From positions 152,697 through 216,696 of the forward strand of contig NZ_CP049245.1 in NCBI RefSeq assembly GCF_011046245.1: a stretch of 64,000 nt of DNA, read 5' to 3'. Source of the DNA: Allorhizobium pseudoryzae. Its GTDB lineage: Bacteria > Pseudomonadota > Alphaproteobacteria > Rhizobiales > Rhizobiaceae. Below the pieces are notes generated by a model. That model made no database searches. It had not been told where the DNA came from and was given only the letters and a program-made list of their open reading frames with translations. Of the stretch, positions 26,126 through 35,647 are shown piece by piece; the stretch's first letter is position 1; the number at the start of each line of letters is the position of its first letter. The translations under genes were made by a program, and so were the position numbers.

Positions 26126-27289
26126 TCAGTCCATGAGTCTCGCTGCTCTACCGCTGCGCCTAGTCGCACTGTTGTAGTATTCCGACGCCTGCTGGACGGA
26201 TCGATGCCGGGATTGCTCCATAGCCTCAGGCAGGGGAATGCCGCGATTGGCTGCTTCGGTGAGATAACCTGAACGCAAGCCATGGGCGGAAAACTCCGCC
26301 GGGTCCAGCCCTGCCATGAAGGCGCGCTGCTTGACGATATCGTTGATGGCTTTCGGATCCAGCGGGCGCTTTGAGACATTGCCCCAGCGATCGATCGCCC
26401 GGAACACACTGCCGCTTTCGATCCTGCTGGCCTCGAGCCAGGCATTCAGCGCATCGACGGGCCGGCCGGTGAGATAGACGACCTCCTCATTGCTGGCACC
26501 ACTGGTCTTGGTGCGACCGAGATGGATGGACAGCGAGGGCAGGGGAGGTGATCCTTCAACAGGGATCGGCGCTTCCATCACCAGTTGCTCTTTGCGCAGC
26601 CCCGCCACTTCACTGCGACGCCGACCACCGGATGCAAAAGCGACCATCAGGATGGCCTTGTCCCGGACATCGCGCAGGCTGTCGGTCCGGCAGGTACCAA
26701 TCAGCTTTGAGAGCACATCACCTGTGACGGCCTTGGCGCTCTTGCGCCGCTTCGGACGTGGCGTTGCACGCACCGCCAGCCGGATGGCCGACTTGAGGGC
26801 AGGGGAGGTGAATGAAGCCTGCAGCCCACGCCATTTGGTCAGCGTAGACCAAGTTGCCAGCCGACGGCGCACGGTATCGGGTGCATGGGGACCGGATGCA
26901 CGGAGAAACCCCTGGAGGCGAAGCTTGTTCTCGACGTCCGCCGGCATGCCATGCTCCAGATCCGTCAGGCGCTTTTCCGGATCCCATAGGTGATGGGCAA
27001 TAAACTTCAGCAGCAGAGCCTCCGGCGCGGGCCAGGGGAGTGACCGGCCCGTGGCCGCCAGCGACCAAGCCTGTAGATAGGCAAGATCAGAAGTGACCGC
27101 ACGCAGTGTATTGGCGCCCATTCCCTCGTTGACGAGGTGGCGAAGGGTCTCGATATCCTGATCGGTCAGAAGCTCGGCCAGTTCGTCACGCCGCTCCATT
27201 GGCAGGACGGCGGCGATCGTGTCCAGTTCTTGAACGCGCCGCGACACTAACTCGTTAGTCGACAGTGATACCGGCGGCTTTCCCATCAT
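26126..27289 (-). CDS. Tyrosine recombinase / site-specific integrase
   Basis: A 387-residue phage-type integrase. The N-terminal SAM-like domain (LRAVTSDLAYLQAWSLAATG) is followed by a catalytic domain with Arg in FASGGRRRSEVAGL, the His-x-x-Arg box in SAHGLRSGYLTEAANRG, a further His in SRHRSVQQASEYY and the catalytic Tyr in that last segment. It is most likely a plasmid or island recombinase. The gene is divergent from the antitoxin at 27367. Confidence 0.88.
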   Translation of the reverse strand: MMGKPPVSLSTNELVSRRVQELDTIAAVLPMERRDELAELLTDQDIETLRHLVNEGMGANTLRAVTSDLAYLQAWSLAATGRSLPWPAPEALLLKFIAHHLWDPEKRLTDLEHGMPADVENKLRLQGFLRASGPHAPDTVRRRLATWSTLTKWRGLQASFTSPALKSAIRLAVRATPRPKRRKSAKAVTGDVLSKLIGTCRTDSLRDVRDKAILMVAFASGGRRRSEVAGLRKEQLVMEAPIPVEGSPPLPSLSIHLGRTKTSGASNEEVVYLTGRPVDALNAWLEASRIESGSVFRAIDRWGNVSKRPLDPKAINDIVKQRAFMAGLDPAEFSAHGLRSGYLTEAANRGIPLPEAMEQSRHRSVQQASEYYNSATRRSGRAARLMD

Positions 27290-27316
27290 GGCATGACCCT
27301 CGGGGTATGACTAGGT

Positions 27317-27350
27317 TTGCAAAAACTCCGGAAAGCCCGTATATTCCGGA
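27317..27350 (+). promoter_or_regulatory. Promoter and likely autoregulatory operator of the antitoxin operon
   Basis: TTGCAA (27317-27322), 16 bases, GTATAT (27339-27344) forms a -35/-10 pair. Two copies of TCCGGA (27327-27332 and 27345-27350) flank the -10 element, a plausible site for antitoxin autorepression. The AAAGGAG ribosome site follows directly. Confidence 0.45.
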
Positions 27351-27366
27351 ACAAAGGAGATCTGCC

Positions 27367-27645
27367 ATGACGTCGATTGTGACAGCAGCCGCGGTTTCGA
27401 AGAATTTCGGTGCCTACCAGGATGCGGCCGTGCGAGAGCCAGTGATCATCACCAAGAACGGCCGGCCGCGCACGGTGCTGATTGCCTATGAAGATTACCT
27501 CCGCCTGGCCAAGCGCGATCGGAGGGTCGATCTGACGGCTGCGATCAGTGACGACGAGCTTGCCACGATCGAGGCTTCGACGATGGAAACGGGCCTTGAT
27601 CATCTCAATGCCGAACTGCTGATGGACAAGAATGCTGCCGATTGA
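27367..27645 (+). CDS. Phd/YefM-family antitoxin
   Basis: A 92-residue protein with the Phd/YefM DNA-binding N-terminus: MTSIVTAAAVSKNFGAYQDA followed by EPVIITKNGRPRTVLIAYED and YLRLAKRDRRVDL. The acidic C-terminal helix would wrap the toxin. AAAGGAG lies upstream. Its last codons overlap the start of the next gene by 14 bases, the usual antitoxin-toxin arrangement. Confidence 0.87.
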   Translation: MTSIVTAAAVSKNFGAYQDAAVREPVIITKNGRPRTVLIAYEDYLRLAKRDRRVDLTAAISDDELATIEASTMETGLDHLNAELLMDKNAAD

Positions 27646-28063
27646 ACCTAAGGTCGGCTGGGTCTTTCGCTATTCCTATCTCTGGCATTGGCAGCATCTG
27701 GACGGACGGGAAGAGGGTGACAAGGACCGCCCCGCTCTGGTGCTGGCGATTGTTGCGACGCTTGAGGACGGGACGCCGGCAGTCCGTGTCCTGCCAATCA
27801 CGCATTCCCCACCGTCCAATCCCAGCGAAGCAATCGAAATCCCGCCTGCCACCAAGCGTCGCCTCGGTCTCGATGACGAGCGATCCTGGATCGTGCTGAC
27901 CGAAAGCAATCGTTTCGTCTGGCCGGGGCCTGATGTTCGCCCTGTTGACAGCGAGAACGGATATCATGGGCCACTGCCTCCGGCACTCTTCGAAGAGGTA
28001 AAGCGCCGGTTTGTCGATCTTGCGAGAAGCCAGCGTCACAAGGCGACCATCCGAACCGACTGA
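27632..28063 (+). CDS. Putative toxin partner (PemK/MazF-like, uncertain)
   Basis: A 143-residue protein overlapping the antitoxin gene. The N-terminal portion (VGWVFRYSYLWHWQHLDGRE, then DKDRPALVLAIVATLEDGTP) resembles the PemK/MazF beta-barrel start, where a GD-(K/R)-RP(A/V)L(V/I)L motif is typical. Downstream (AIEIPPATKRRLGLDDERSW, ESNRFVWPG) is less usual. The likely role is growth inhibition countered by the Phd antitoxin, but it is not a standard Doc or YoeB partner, so the pairing is inferred from gene order. Confidence 0.65.
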   Translation: MLPIEPKVGWVFRYSYLWHWQHLDGREEGDKDRPALVLAIVATLEDGTPAVRVLPITHSPPSNPSEAIEIPPATKRRLGLDDERSWIVLTESNRFVWPGPDVRPVDSENGYHGPLPPALFEEVKRRFVDLARSQRHKATIRTD

Positions 28064-28271
28064 GCTGCTCTGCATCCTGTTGTTCGTCATCAAGATCTAC
28101 GCATCCCGCTGTGATCTTCGCCGTGATTTGCCATGACTTTAGGCTTTCAGAGCCGTCAGATCAATCACCTCCGATAAGGGTTACTTATCGATGGTGAGAC
28201 CGCCAACCTACGATCATACCGTGTGGAGAACTTTAATATTCAGATAGAGTTCTTTTAAGAAATCATTTACC

Positions 28272-29411
28272 ATGATTTCAATGGTTTACGATCTCGCGAA
28301 AATCAGCATATCCACCTTGATGCGGCCGGCTTTCGACGCGGCAATCGCGCTCACACGTCTCGACGAGCGCATCGCCCGCTCACCGGTCGGTCAGGGATGG
28401 ATTGAGCGCTCCCACTTTACCGATGCCTGCGCCTCCTTGTGGATCGACGGCGAACTCGTCCATCTCGAAGACCTCGTCCTTCACGACGCCACGAAGGATA
28501 TTCGCACACCGACCCATGAGCTGACAATCGCCCGCGACGTCCTGCGCACTCGTCGGCGGATCGCCGGCCAATCTCCGGATTGGGCGTTCTCTACCGACGG
28601 CATCCGCTCGCTGCGGAAAACCTCAGAGATCGGGTCGGGCGGCGGGGACGAGGCGACGACGGCCAAAGTTATTTGGCCGGCGGCCGCGATCCACGCGGAA
28701 GGGGAGGGGGAGGAAGGTGACGACGTCGAATATCTCCCGGGCGTCGACTATGCCGCCATCGATGCGGTGCTGGCCCGATCAGAGGCGGCGATCGAGAATG
28801 CAACACGGCCTGGCCGCGCAAGCTCGGCAGACAGAGACGCAATGGTCTATGATCTCGACTGGGACGAGGATGCCCGGCTGGAGGAATGGCGCGGCGTGCT
28901 GCGCCAGGCCGGAAATTTGCCGGCGGTGCTGCAGGCGATCGTCGCCCTTGATGCCTGGAACGAGCTTTCCGTCCTGCAGCATGCGCCCTGGCTCGGCCGG
29001 CTGCTGGCCGCTACGATCCTGCGCCAGGCCGGCATCACCACTGGTGCCCACCTTACCGCCCTCAATCTCGGTCTGAAAACCATTCCCGTCGACCGGCGCC
29101 GACATCGCGATCGCGAAACCCGGCTGCTCGCCATTGCTCACGGCCTGATCGCAGCCGGCGAAATTGGCTTGAAAGAGCATGATCGGTTGACGCTGGCGAA
29201 GACAATGATGGACCGAAAGCTGGACGGGCGGCGGACGTCGTCAAGATTACCGGAGCTCGTCGAGCTGGTGATGGCGAAGCCATTGGTGTCGGCCGTGATG
29301 GTGGCCAAAACGCTCGACGTCACGCCGCAGGCGGCGCGGCGGATCGTTTTGGAACTCGGCCTCCGGGAGATGACGGGGAGGGGGAGGTTTCGCGCTTGGG
29401 GAGTATTATAG
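28272..29411 (+). CDS. RHE_PE00001 family protein (DUF1612 with helix-turn-helix)
   Basis: A 379-residue protein of the rhizobial plasmid family named after RHE_PE00001. It shows the N-terminal DUF1612-type region ([60 protein letters not shown]) and a C-terminal helix-turn-helix ([20 protein letters not shown]). Probably DNA-binding; role unknown. A second ATG (28281) is possible. Common on rhizobial plasmids, often near mobile genes. Confidence 0.85.
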   Translation: MISMVYDLAKISISTLMRPAFDAAIALTRLDERIARSPVGQGWIERSHFTDACASLWIDGELVHLEDLVLHDATKDIRTPTHELTIARDVLRTRRRIAGQSPDWAFSTDGIRSLRKTSEIGSGGGDEATTAKVIWPAAAIHAEGEGEEGDDVEYLPGVDYAAIDAVLARSEAAIENATRPGRASSADRDAMVYDLDWDEDARLEEWRGVLRQAGNLPAVLQAIVALDAWNELSVLQHAPWLGRLLAATILRQAGITTGAHLTALNLGLKTIPVDRRRHRDRETRLLAIAHGLIAAGEIGLKEHDRLTLAKTMMDRKLDGRRTSSRLPELVELVMAKPLVSAVMVAKTLDVTPQAARRIVLELGLREMTGRGRFRAWGVL

Positions 29412-29835
29412 TTCGCCATGCAAGGTGGCTTGCAGCTCATTCGAAATAGCCTTGCCGTCCAAGCGCTCCGCGGGAGCGAGATCGACGCGGTTGCCGTATT
29501 TTATGAACTGGCACAACGGAGTAGCTCAAAACCATCCATGCAAGATAGTTCGCTTTATAGACTGGTATCGACGACAGACGAGACGACTCTCTGATGCTCG
29601 CTAATGAGCCCACGCTCTTGTTGGCTGAAATCCTGCCGCTTGGTTCGCAATCGTGTTTTGTCTGGACCCAAAGGGCCCGAACCACGCCGTGTTCCCCACA
29701 TAGCCTCGTAGCGAACCGTTCAAACGATTCAAGTACCAACTCGCAAAGCTCAGACCCCACTGCGGTCGCCGATCTGCGTCTGAAGGAGGATGTCTGTCTA
29801 TGGGAGCGGAAACGCTCGCACCGCAAGCTTCAGAT
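29412..29835. other. Gap without a supported gene
   Basis: About 420 bases between the RHE_PE00001-type gene and the zinc-ribbon gene. Frames on both strands are open for 90-130 codons, but the translations are Arg/Ser-rich and show no domain or ribosome site. This could be a decayed junction left by insertion of the island that starts here. Confidence 0.4.
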
Positions 29836-30633
29836 TCATTCCTTCGCAAAAAACAAACCCAAACCAAACTGATTTACACCGCCACAACCTCGGCATCGCC
29901 ATGCAGTTCCAATCTTGATATCTCGCCGGAGCATGAATGCCTGCTCAGAACATTCTGCATTGCTGCAGGTGAAATCCTGACCGTCAATTCTCCACTGGAC
30001 ATTGCCATTTCCAACGTCGCGGACCTTGTATGTGGCGTCACATCCTGGGCAACGCGCACTTAGTTCTTCTGCTCCGTGCGGCATGCGTTTGCGGATCGTC
30101 GAGCCACAATTCTCACATTGTACGTCGGCAAATATAGCGAAGTTTGAGTTGAAAACTGTCGAAGCCAATACCTTTTCCAAGAACGCGATAATATCGTTAG
30201 ACCGGGCGCGAAGCTTCACGTAGTCGACCGCCTTCGCCGAGCCGAGCTGCTTGAGTGTAGGCATGTGAAGAAAACTGCCCAGTGCGTCGTAGCGCTTTTT
30301 GAGCATGGTGAAGGAAAGGACGGTTTCGCTTCCGAGCTCCTGCATCGCCTTTGCCGGCACACCTGGTTCGTCCTCGATCCCAATGGATATGGTGCTGTCT
30401 TTGTCAGCCGTCGGGTCTATGTCTAACAACTGCTCCATGAGCTTTCGAGGCTGCCAGGTTTCGTACTCGGTCTTCGGCAATTCCTCAGCGTATTTCGATG
30501 CGCGCTCATACGTTAGAGCCTCCATCGCATATCTGAGTTCGAGAGCAGCATATTTTATCCGATGGTCCTCAAGAGCGGCCAATTCCCGCTTCGCATTAGC
30601 AACACAAAGTCGAGCTTGATAGCGAAAGTCCAA
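29836..30633 (-). CDS. Zinc-ribbon protein of unknown function (defence-island context)
   Basis: A 265-residue protein from a TTG start with AGAAGGGTG upstream. The N-terminal half is helical (ANAKRELAALEDHRIKYAAL). The C-terminal third has zinc-binding pairs: CENCGS, CPGCDATY, CSNAECSEQ and CRGCGG, suggesting two zinc ribbons as in nucleic-acid-binding proteins. No family name recognised. It follows the receiver gene on the same strand after a gap of about 65 bases, so it is probably the last gene of that operon. Confidence 0.68.
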   Translation of the reverse strand: MDFRYQARLCVANAKRELAALEDHRIKYAALELRYAMEALTYERASKYAEELPKTEYETWQPRKLMEQLLDIDPTADKDSTISIGIEDEPGVPAKAMQELGSETVLSFTMLKKRYDALGSFLHMPTLKQLGSAKAVDYVKLRARSNDIIAFLEKVLASTVFNSNFAIFADVQCENCGSTIRKRMPHGAEELSARCPGCDATYKVRDVGNGNVQWRIDGQDFTCSNAECSEQAFMLRRDIKIGTAWRCRGCGGVNQFGLGLFFAKE

Positions 30634-30698
30634 TCTGTGGTCACCCTTCTGTTCGCTGGAATTAGATCCCAGGCTCGTCGTCTCATGTGGCGCACCGT

Positions 30699-31928
30699 TT
30701 AAGCAGTTTCGTAGAGAGCCGGTGGAATCCTTGGCATTCCCGGGCGTTGCATGTACGCGGCATAACGCTGCTGAACCCGAGTAATAAATGGCGGCAGCAT
30801 TCGCCCGACGCGAGTATAGTCCTTTTTGATCTGTTTCAGGGTCTTAATCTTCATGTCCCTAAACATCACGCTGAACGTTTGCCCATCGATCATCGCGAAG
30901 ACGATCGCCTCGTTGTCCTTCTCGTTGCTGAAATTGCCGAAGGTCTTATCGATCCGCTCCTCGACATTCTCCACTGCCTTTGCTTGCAAGAGATAGAGTT
31001 GGTGGTCATCTCCTCCGCGAAGGCAATCACATTCGGCTCGAACGTTAATCCAATAGGTCTTGCGATCTTCCCCTGGAACAGGGAAGGCGAACACGTCCCC
31101 CGGGGCGTACAGATCCTCCCTAAGGCGTTCGTTCCTAAGAAAGCGCTCGCCCTCAAGCACTTGATACATTGCTTTGCGGTACGCTGGCGCGTCCTTCTCG
31201 CTCTGTTCCTCGACTGCTTCCATGAAGGGTCCGAGATCTAGTTCCAGCAGGCCCATGCGCGACTCGACAAGGCGGTTAAGCAGTTTGTTCATTTCGACCT
31301 CGGGGGGAATTTCGTCGGCCCCGAATGTCTGCCACAGCAACACGGGCCAATACGGTGTCCGGTTGTGCAGGTCGATGAACAGGTCGTTTGCTGCGCGGAC
31401 GTAGTTGCGTTCCCAGGTTTTCAGCGTAAGCACAGAGGGGGTGCTGTTTGCCCAGTCCTCAAGGACCTCATACAGCTTATCGGTCACCTCTACCTTGCGT
31501 TTCACCAGGATGTGAGACTCTTCAACGCTCTTATGCAGTTCGGCATCTGCCGACAGCTCGTCAATGACCGTCTGCGGCTCCTCGTTGGTAAAGATGAACA
31601 CGGGAGCGTGGCGATTCTGACTGAGGCGTTTCAAGAAGGCGATGTTCTGCGCGATCATTGCCTTGTTCAGGGTGTCCGGCAGTCTGACGCCGGCATCGAG
31701 TGGTATGCCTTCGGCGTTATTGGCCAAGTTCCAGTCCATAATGAAAAACGAGACCCTCGAAAAGTGTTCGAGATCGTAATCTGCGCTGGGCAGGGCAGGC
31801 AGGGGAATGGCGTGACCGCCGCCGTCGCGTATGTTCTGGAGGATTCTGTCTATCGCTTCCCCCGAGCCGATGCCGTTGTCTATGACCACTGCAATGCCCT
31901 TAAACAAGTTCGGACCAACCATGTTCAT
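30699..31928 (-). CDS. Receiver-domain protein with an unusual C-terminal region
   Basis: A 409-residue protein. The first about 150 residues look like a response-regulator receiver: Asp17 after AVVIDNG, Asp65 at the end of a strand in VSFFIMDWNLAN (phosphoacceptor position), Thr114 in VFIFTNEEP and Lys143/145 in ILVKRK. The rest (about 260 residues) has no DNA-binding domain I recognise. The start follows AAGGAG and overlaps the end of the kinase gene (ATGA), so receiver and kinase are made together. The receiver is likely phosphorylated by the neighbouring kinase. Confidence 0.7.
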   Translation of the reverse strand: MNMVGPNLFKGIAVVIDNGIGSGEAIDRILQNIRDGGGHAIPLPALPSADYDLEHFSRVSFFIMDWNLANNAEGIPLDAGVRLPDTLNKAMIAQNIAFLKRLSQNRHAPVFIFTNEEPQTVIDELSADAELHKSVEESHILVKRKVEVTDKLYEVLEDWANSTPSVLTLKTWERNYVRAANDLFIDLHNRTPYWPVLLWQTFGADEIPPEVEMNKLLNRLVESRMGLLELDLGPFMEAVEEQSEKDAPAYRKAMYQVLEGERFLRNERLREDLYAPGDVFAFPVPGEDRKTYWINVRAECDCLRGGDDHQLYLLQAKAVENVEERIDKTFGNFSNEKDNEAIVFAMIDGQTFSVMFRDMKIKTLKQIKKDYTRVGRMLPPFITRVQQRYAAYMQRPGMPRIPPALYETA

Positions 31929-34195
31929 GCTTGCTCCTTGACGAATGAGACCACCAAATTGGCTCCCTTAAGTACACGTTGATCCTTGCTGGCGATGTCG
32001 ATCGAGTACTCGTGGCGCTCAAGCAACTGCCGCGCGATGTAGAGCCCCAATCCGCGTCCGTCCTCGCCCTTCCCAGAGAAGAACGGCTCGAACAGGTAGG
32101 GTAAGTCCTCTTCCCGGAAACCGGGACCGCTATCTGCGAAAGTCATTGTACCGGCATTGCCATCAAGCAAGATTTCGATTTCCCGAGGCTGTGGAGCGCC
32201 CTGAAGCCAATACGCAGCATTGTCAAAAAGGTTGAGGAGCAGTTGGAGCAGCACGGCATCGGTCGTCTTGGCAACAAGAGGGGAGCCGATAGTTTCGACC
32301 CTGACTTCGATCGCGTTGCGCTCCATCAAACTCTTGAAGATTTTGGCGACCTTCTCGACCAGATCGACGACGCGTATATCCTTCCGGCGTTGCTTGGTCG
32401 ACCGGAAGAGGAGCTGCATGTCGGTCATCTGCGACTGGACGAAGCTGAGCAGACCACGCATCGCAAGAAGTTCGGCACTGAGCGCCTCCTTGTCGATCTT
32501 GGCATCGCTTTCGCTATGGGCGATCAGCTTATCTATGGCCGCCATGACGCGCTGCATTGCTAGCATAAGGTCGTGAGACGCCGCTTCGACCGACAGGCCA
32601 ACGCCCGCCAGATGCTCGGTGTTCTCAGCGCGCTGCACTAGATAGCGCCGCTCTGCTTTGTACTGTTGGTTCGCCTCGGAGATTTTCTCCCGTACCGACA
32701 ACGGGACGTTAGCCGCTGCGGCTGCAGCTACCACCTCCTCCATCAGGGAGGGCACTTTACCCGTTCGGAAGACGTCAACATCTTGAGATTGTTTCGTGCG
32801 CTGCTTGTAGAGGCTATAGGGTCTTTTGCGCACCCACGCCAAAAAGGTCTGAAGCAACGCTCGGAAGTCGTCGACGGCCTGTCCTGTGTCTACGAGACCT
32901 TCTCTGCTGGTTTTATCACGCAGGTTGTGGTTTTCGGACTGAGAGATGTTAACGAAGCCGACAACCTGGTCGTTGCTGAGGAACTCGCTGGCACGGACGG
33001 TACCTCGACGAACGTCGATAAGCAGCCAGTCGTCGTCCGGGTCGCCATACGGGTAGACCCTGATTCCATCTCGGTAGAGATAGATCCGATGACCCTTTAT
33101 TAGATCTTTGTCGCTCTTATCCAGCTGCAACTTGCCTTTAGCGTCGTTGCTGAAATCGAATACGTAGAACGAAAAGTCGAACGATCCACATTCGGTGCGC
33201 AAATTCTGCGCTTCCGCAGGCTTTAGCCCTCGCCGACCCAGATACTCGCGAAAGACTGCGAGCCCAGTGAGGTCGGAATCGGCGAGCTGCAGCTGCTCCA
33301 GCCTGCCGTCGATTTCGAACTCGAACGTCGTGGCCTCTTCGTTGTATCGGCCCTGGATCTCGAAGACCGAGTGCTCCTTCAGCAGTACATCTAGCCGGTC
33401 ACGCAGGTCTGAGCCGAGCGGTTCGTAGGTCTCACCGCGATATATGAAGACCGAAAAGTCCTTATCGATAGGGACGCTTCCGCCAGTCCCTTCGGCATCA
33501 TCCCCGTTTTCGAGGCCTGCGAAAGATGATTGGAGTCTACTTAGATCCTCGAACACCTTTTCGATCTTAAAGCGCGTCCACATTCCGACGGGAGGTGAGA
33601 TCTCGATACGGGTGCCTTGGGGACGACGCATTTTCTTGCGACCGCCGAGGTCAATCTCCTCCTCCAGAATGGTTGCGGCTGGCGAGACGACTTCGAATTG
33701 AAGTTCAAGTTCATCCAGGAACATTGGCTGGTTGCCTTCGATGAAGTCCTCATCAAAACCTGCCAGCTTGAGCTCAAGAACATTCTCGGATGACGAACGT
33801 GCGGGGCGTGTAACCATCCGGATATCCCGCCCCAGTTTTAACAGGGCGAAGCGGCCGATGCCCTTTTCACCTTGGATGATGCGTCCGCTTTCAGTCCTTC
33901 GCTTCTCACCTTTCTTGCCCATGAGCTTCATGGGCGTGGCAGGATTGACCCAATGGTTTTCGATAACATCGGCCGCCATTCCGTGACCGTCATCCTCTAC
34001 GACGATCATGGCGTTTGGCCCTGCACGGAAATTCTCGTCGAAATCCTCAAAGGTGACCTTCACCCAGGTCGCATCGGCGTCGTACGAATTCTTGATCAAT
34101 TCAGCCAGCGCGACCTGCTCGTTACGGATCAACTGGTCGCCAAGCATCGTCAGAAGCCGAGCGTAGGGTTTGAATTTCAAGGATTTGGCGGTCAT
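31925..34195 (-). CDS. Dual GHKL protein: Hsp90/MORC-like ATPase fused to a histidine kinase
   Basis: A 756-residue protein with two GHKL ATP-binding modules. N-terminal module: Glu32/Asn36 in VALAELIKNSYDADATWVKV, DDGHGM (68-73) and the GEKGIG lid motif (109-114), the pattern of Hsp90/MutL/MORC ATPases. C-terminal module: a phosphoacceptor-like His541 in EAASHDLMLAM, N box Asn659 in LLNLFDNAAYWL, DSGPGF (688-693) and GRGLGLYIARQL, a canonical histidine kinase. No membrane segment, so cytosolic. The start overlaps the methyltransferase stop by four bases and its stop overlaps the receiver gene, giving a coupled operon. Confidence 0.86.
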   Translation of the reverse strand: MTAKSLKFKPYARLLTMLGDQLIRNEQVALAELIKNSYDADATWVKVTFEDFDENFRAGPNAMIVVEDDGHGMAADVIENHWVNPATPMKLMGKKGEKRRTESGRIIQGEKGIGRFALLKLGRDIRMVTRPARSSSENVLELKLAGFDEDFIEGNQPMFLDELELQFEVVSPAATILEEEIDLGGRKKMRRPQGTRIEISPPVGMWTRFKIEKVFEDLSRLQSSFAGLENGDDAEGTGGSVPIDKDFSVFIYRGETYEPLGSDLRDRLDVLLKEHSVFEIQGRYNEEATTFEFEIDGRLEQLQLADSDLTGLAVFREYLGRRGLKPAEAQNLRTECGSFDFSFYVFDFSNDAKGKLQLDKSDKDLIKGHRIYLYRDGIRVYPYGDPDDDWLLIDVRRGTVRASEFLSNDQVVGFVNISQSENHNLRDKTSREGLVDTGQAVDDFRALLQTFLAWVRKRPYSLYKQRTKQSQDVDVFRTGKVPSLMEEVVAAAAAANVPLSVREKISEANQQYKAERRYLVQRAENTEHLAGVGLSVEAASHDLMLAMQRVMAAIDKLIAHSESDAKIDKEALSAELLAMRGLLSFVQSQMTDMQLLFRSTKQRRKDIRVVDLVEKVAKIFKSLMERNAIEVRVETIGSPLVAKTTDAVLLQLLLNLFDNAAYWLQGAPQPREIEILLDGNAGTMTFADSGPGFREEDLPYLFEPFFSGKGEDGRGLGLYIARQLLERHEYSIDIASKDQRVLKGANLVVSFVKEQA

Positions 34196-35484
34196 CGGCG
34201 CTGCGCCATCACAATGTATTCCTCTGCGTAAATTTCCATGCTCGTTCTGGACGACGAGAGCCGACCATTCGGTAGCCTGTAAGGCGTATTCGGCTTATTC
34301 GATAGGTGCCGTTTGACGACACGCACGTCTATAAAGCCTGCCTCGAGTAAACTCTCGACCAAATGATTCGCATTATCGATGCGAACACCATTAAGTTGAG
34401 TATTTCCGATCACGAAAACAGAAATACCGCCCGAGCGCAAGAAGTCATGGCAACGCTTGGCCACCTTCTGCATATCGAGAAAATATCTGGCTACTGCCTC
34501 GGCCAGGCATCGGTCTTTATCGAAAAGGCTGAACACTATCTGCAACCCGACAGAATTGAGATCCCGGATAGCTGTGGCGAGGTTTGCACGCCTGCTGCTT
34601 GTCCCGATTACGCCCGGGCGAAGATCTCGGTGATCGTCAACGAAGCCCAGCCACAGCGCCGAAAGCTGGTGTAGGTCCGCGTACTCATAGGACGTAGCGT
34701 ATGGCGGACTAGTGACGATGAGGTCGATCGCCGAGCCGGGCCGCTCCACCTCGATTACATTGCCACAGACGATCTCGGATTCAGGACGGGGAATGTGCGC
34801 AATCTCTGACCAAGCCGATGCCATCAATCGGCACTGCCGGCGAAAGGCCTCAAGCACAGGCAAGGGGCGCTTGCTGTGATCTTTGGACGGCTTGGTTGAC
34901 CGCAGTCGCCATTGGGAAGCCGGTTTGAGTATAGCCGAAAAGGCGCACTGAAAAGCCATGGCCTCTTCGCTTTCGCAACCTACTTCGGAAGCGATCGCGT
35001 TGCTGAGCCTGGCGAGATCATCGAATTGACTCGCTTCGTACCATGGCACTAGTTTTTGAATCGCTCCTGCCGAGAGCGTCGGCAACCTAGAGGCGATCTC
35101 GAATTGCTTAGCAATCCTGTCCGCGCGTTCTTCGAACCCTGACGGCTCGAATCTACTGCCTTTGACGCGAGCAATCAGCGTGGCGACGGGATTTATATCG
35201 CAGCCCCAGAACTCGATATTACGGGCCGCCGCCTCGTAAGCGACTGTACCGCTACCACAGAAGACATCGGCTACCCTTTTGACCTCGACGCCCTGTTGCT
35301 CGGCGTAGCTGAAAGCGTTGTTCACAAGAAATGCAGGAAACCTTGCGGGATAAGCGTGAATACGATGTATCTTGGATTCAGGCATAGCCGATTCGGTCCA
35401 GTTGGGCGAAAATGGTGCGGGAGCCAACCGGTTGTATTTCCAGCGCGGGAGCTCGCTAAACGCTTGGTCATTGATTAGAAGCAT
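34192..35484 (-). CDS. DNA methyltransferase (N4/N6 adenine/cytosine type), first of a divergent pair
   Basis: A 430-residue DNA amino-methyltransferase. It has a PARFPAF element (47-53), the SAM-binding motif VADVFCGSGTVAYEAAA (71-87), a CDINPVA acidic loop, then about 165 residues that could recognise the target, and the catalytic TSPPYATSYEYADLHQLSAL (from 258). The order SAM motif - variable - TSPPY corresponds to the alpha-class arrangement. The first ATG (35484) lacks a good ribosome site; ATG 35385 is an alternative. Head-to-head with another methyltransferase at 35648. Confidence 0.88.
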   Translation of the reverse strand: MLLINDQAFSELPRWKYNRLAPAPFSPNWTESAMPESKIHRIHAYPARFPAFLVNNAFSYAEQQGVEVKRVADVFCGSGTVAYEAAARNIEFWGCDINPVATLIARVKGSRFEPSGFEERADRIAKQFEIASRLPTLSAGAIQKLVPWYEASQFDDLARLSNAIASEVGCESEEAMAFQCAFSAILKPASQWRLRSTKPSKDHSKRPLPVLEAFRRQCRLMASAWSEIAHIPRPESEIVCGNVIEVERPGSAIDLIVTSPPYATSYEYADLHQLSALWLGFVDDHRDLRPGVIGTSSRRANLATAIRDLNSVGLQIVFSLFDKDRCLAEAVARYFLDMQKVAKRCHDFLRSGGISVFVIGNTQLNGVRIDNANHLVESLLEAGFIDVRVVKRHLSNKPNTPYRLPNGRLSSSRTSMEIYAEEYIVMAQRR

Positions 35485-35647
35485 GGGCCACGGAGAGTCG
35501 GAGAAGGTTATTGAAGCCCAAGGATAGATTGTTAATAGTTATCGGGCAGTTACGACCTAAGGTCGCAAGTGTCTGTCAAGCGAACTTGAGAACCGAAATC
35601 GACGGATTAATTTCACTTCTCGATGACCAGCCCTGCCGGAGCTGTGC
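35485..35647. promoter_or_regulatory. Divergent promoter region between the two methyltransferase genes
   Basis: A 163-base AT-rich gap (especially 35515-35545) between genes transcribed in opposite directions. It must drive both arms of the proposed system. No clear operator palindrome was found by eye. Confidence 0.45.

Noticed and set aside
29437..29826. Minus-strand frame of 129 codons before the RHE_PE00001-type gene end
   Set aside because: No ribosome site or domain; reads like junction DNA, not a gene.
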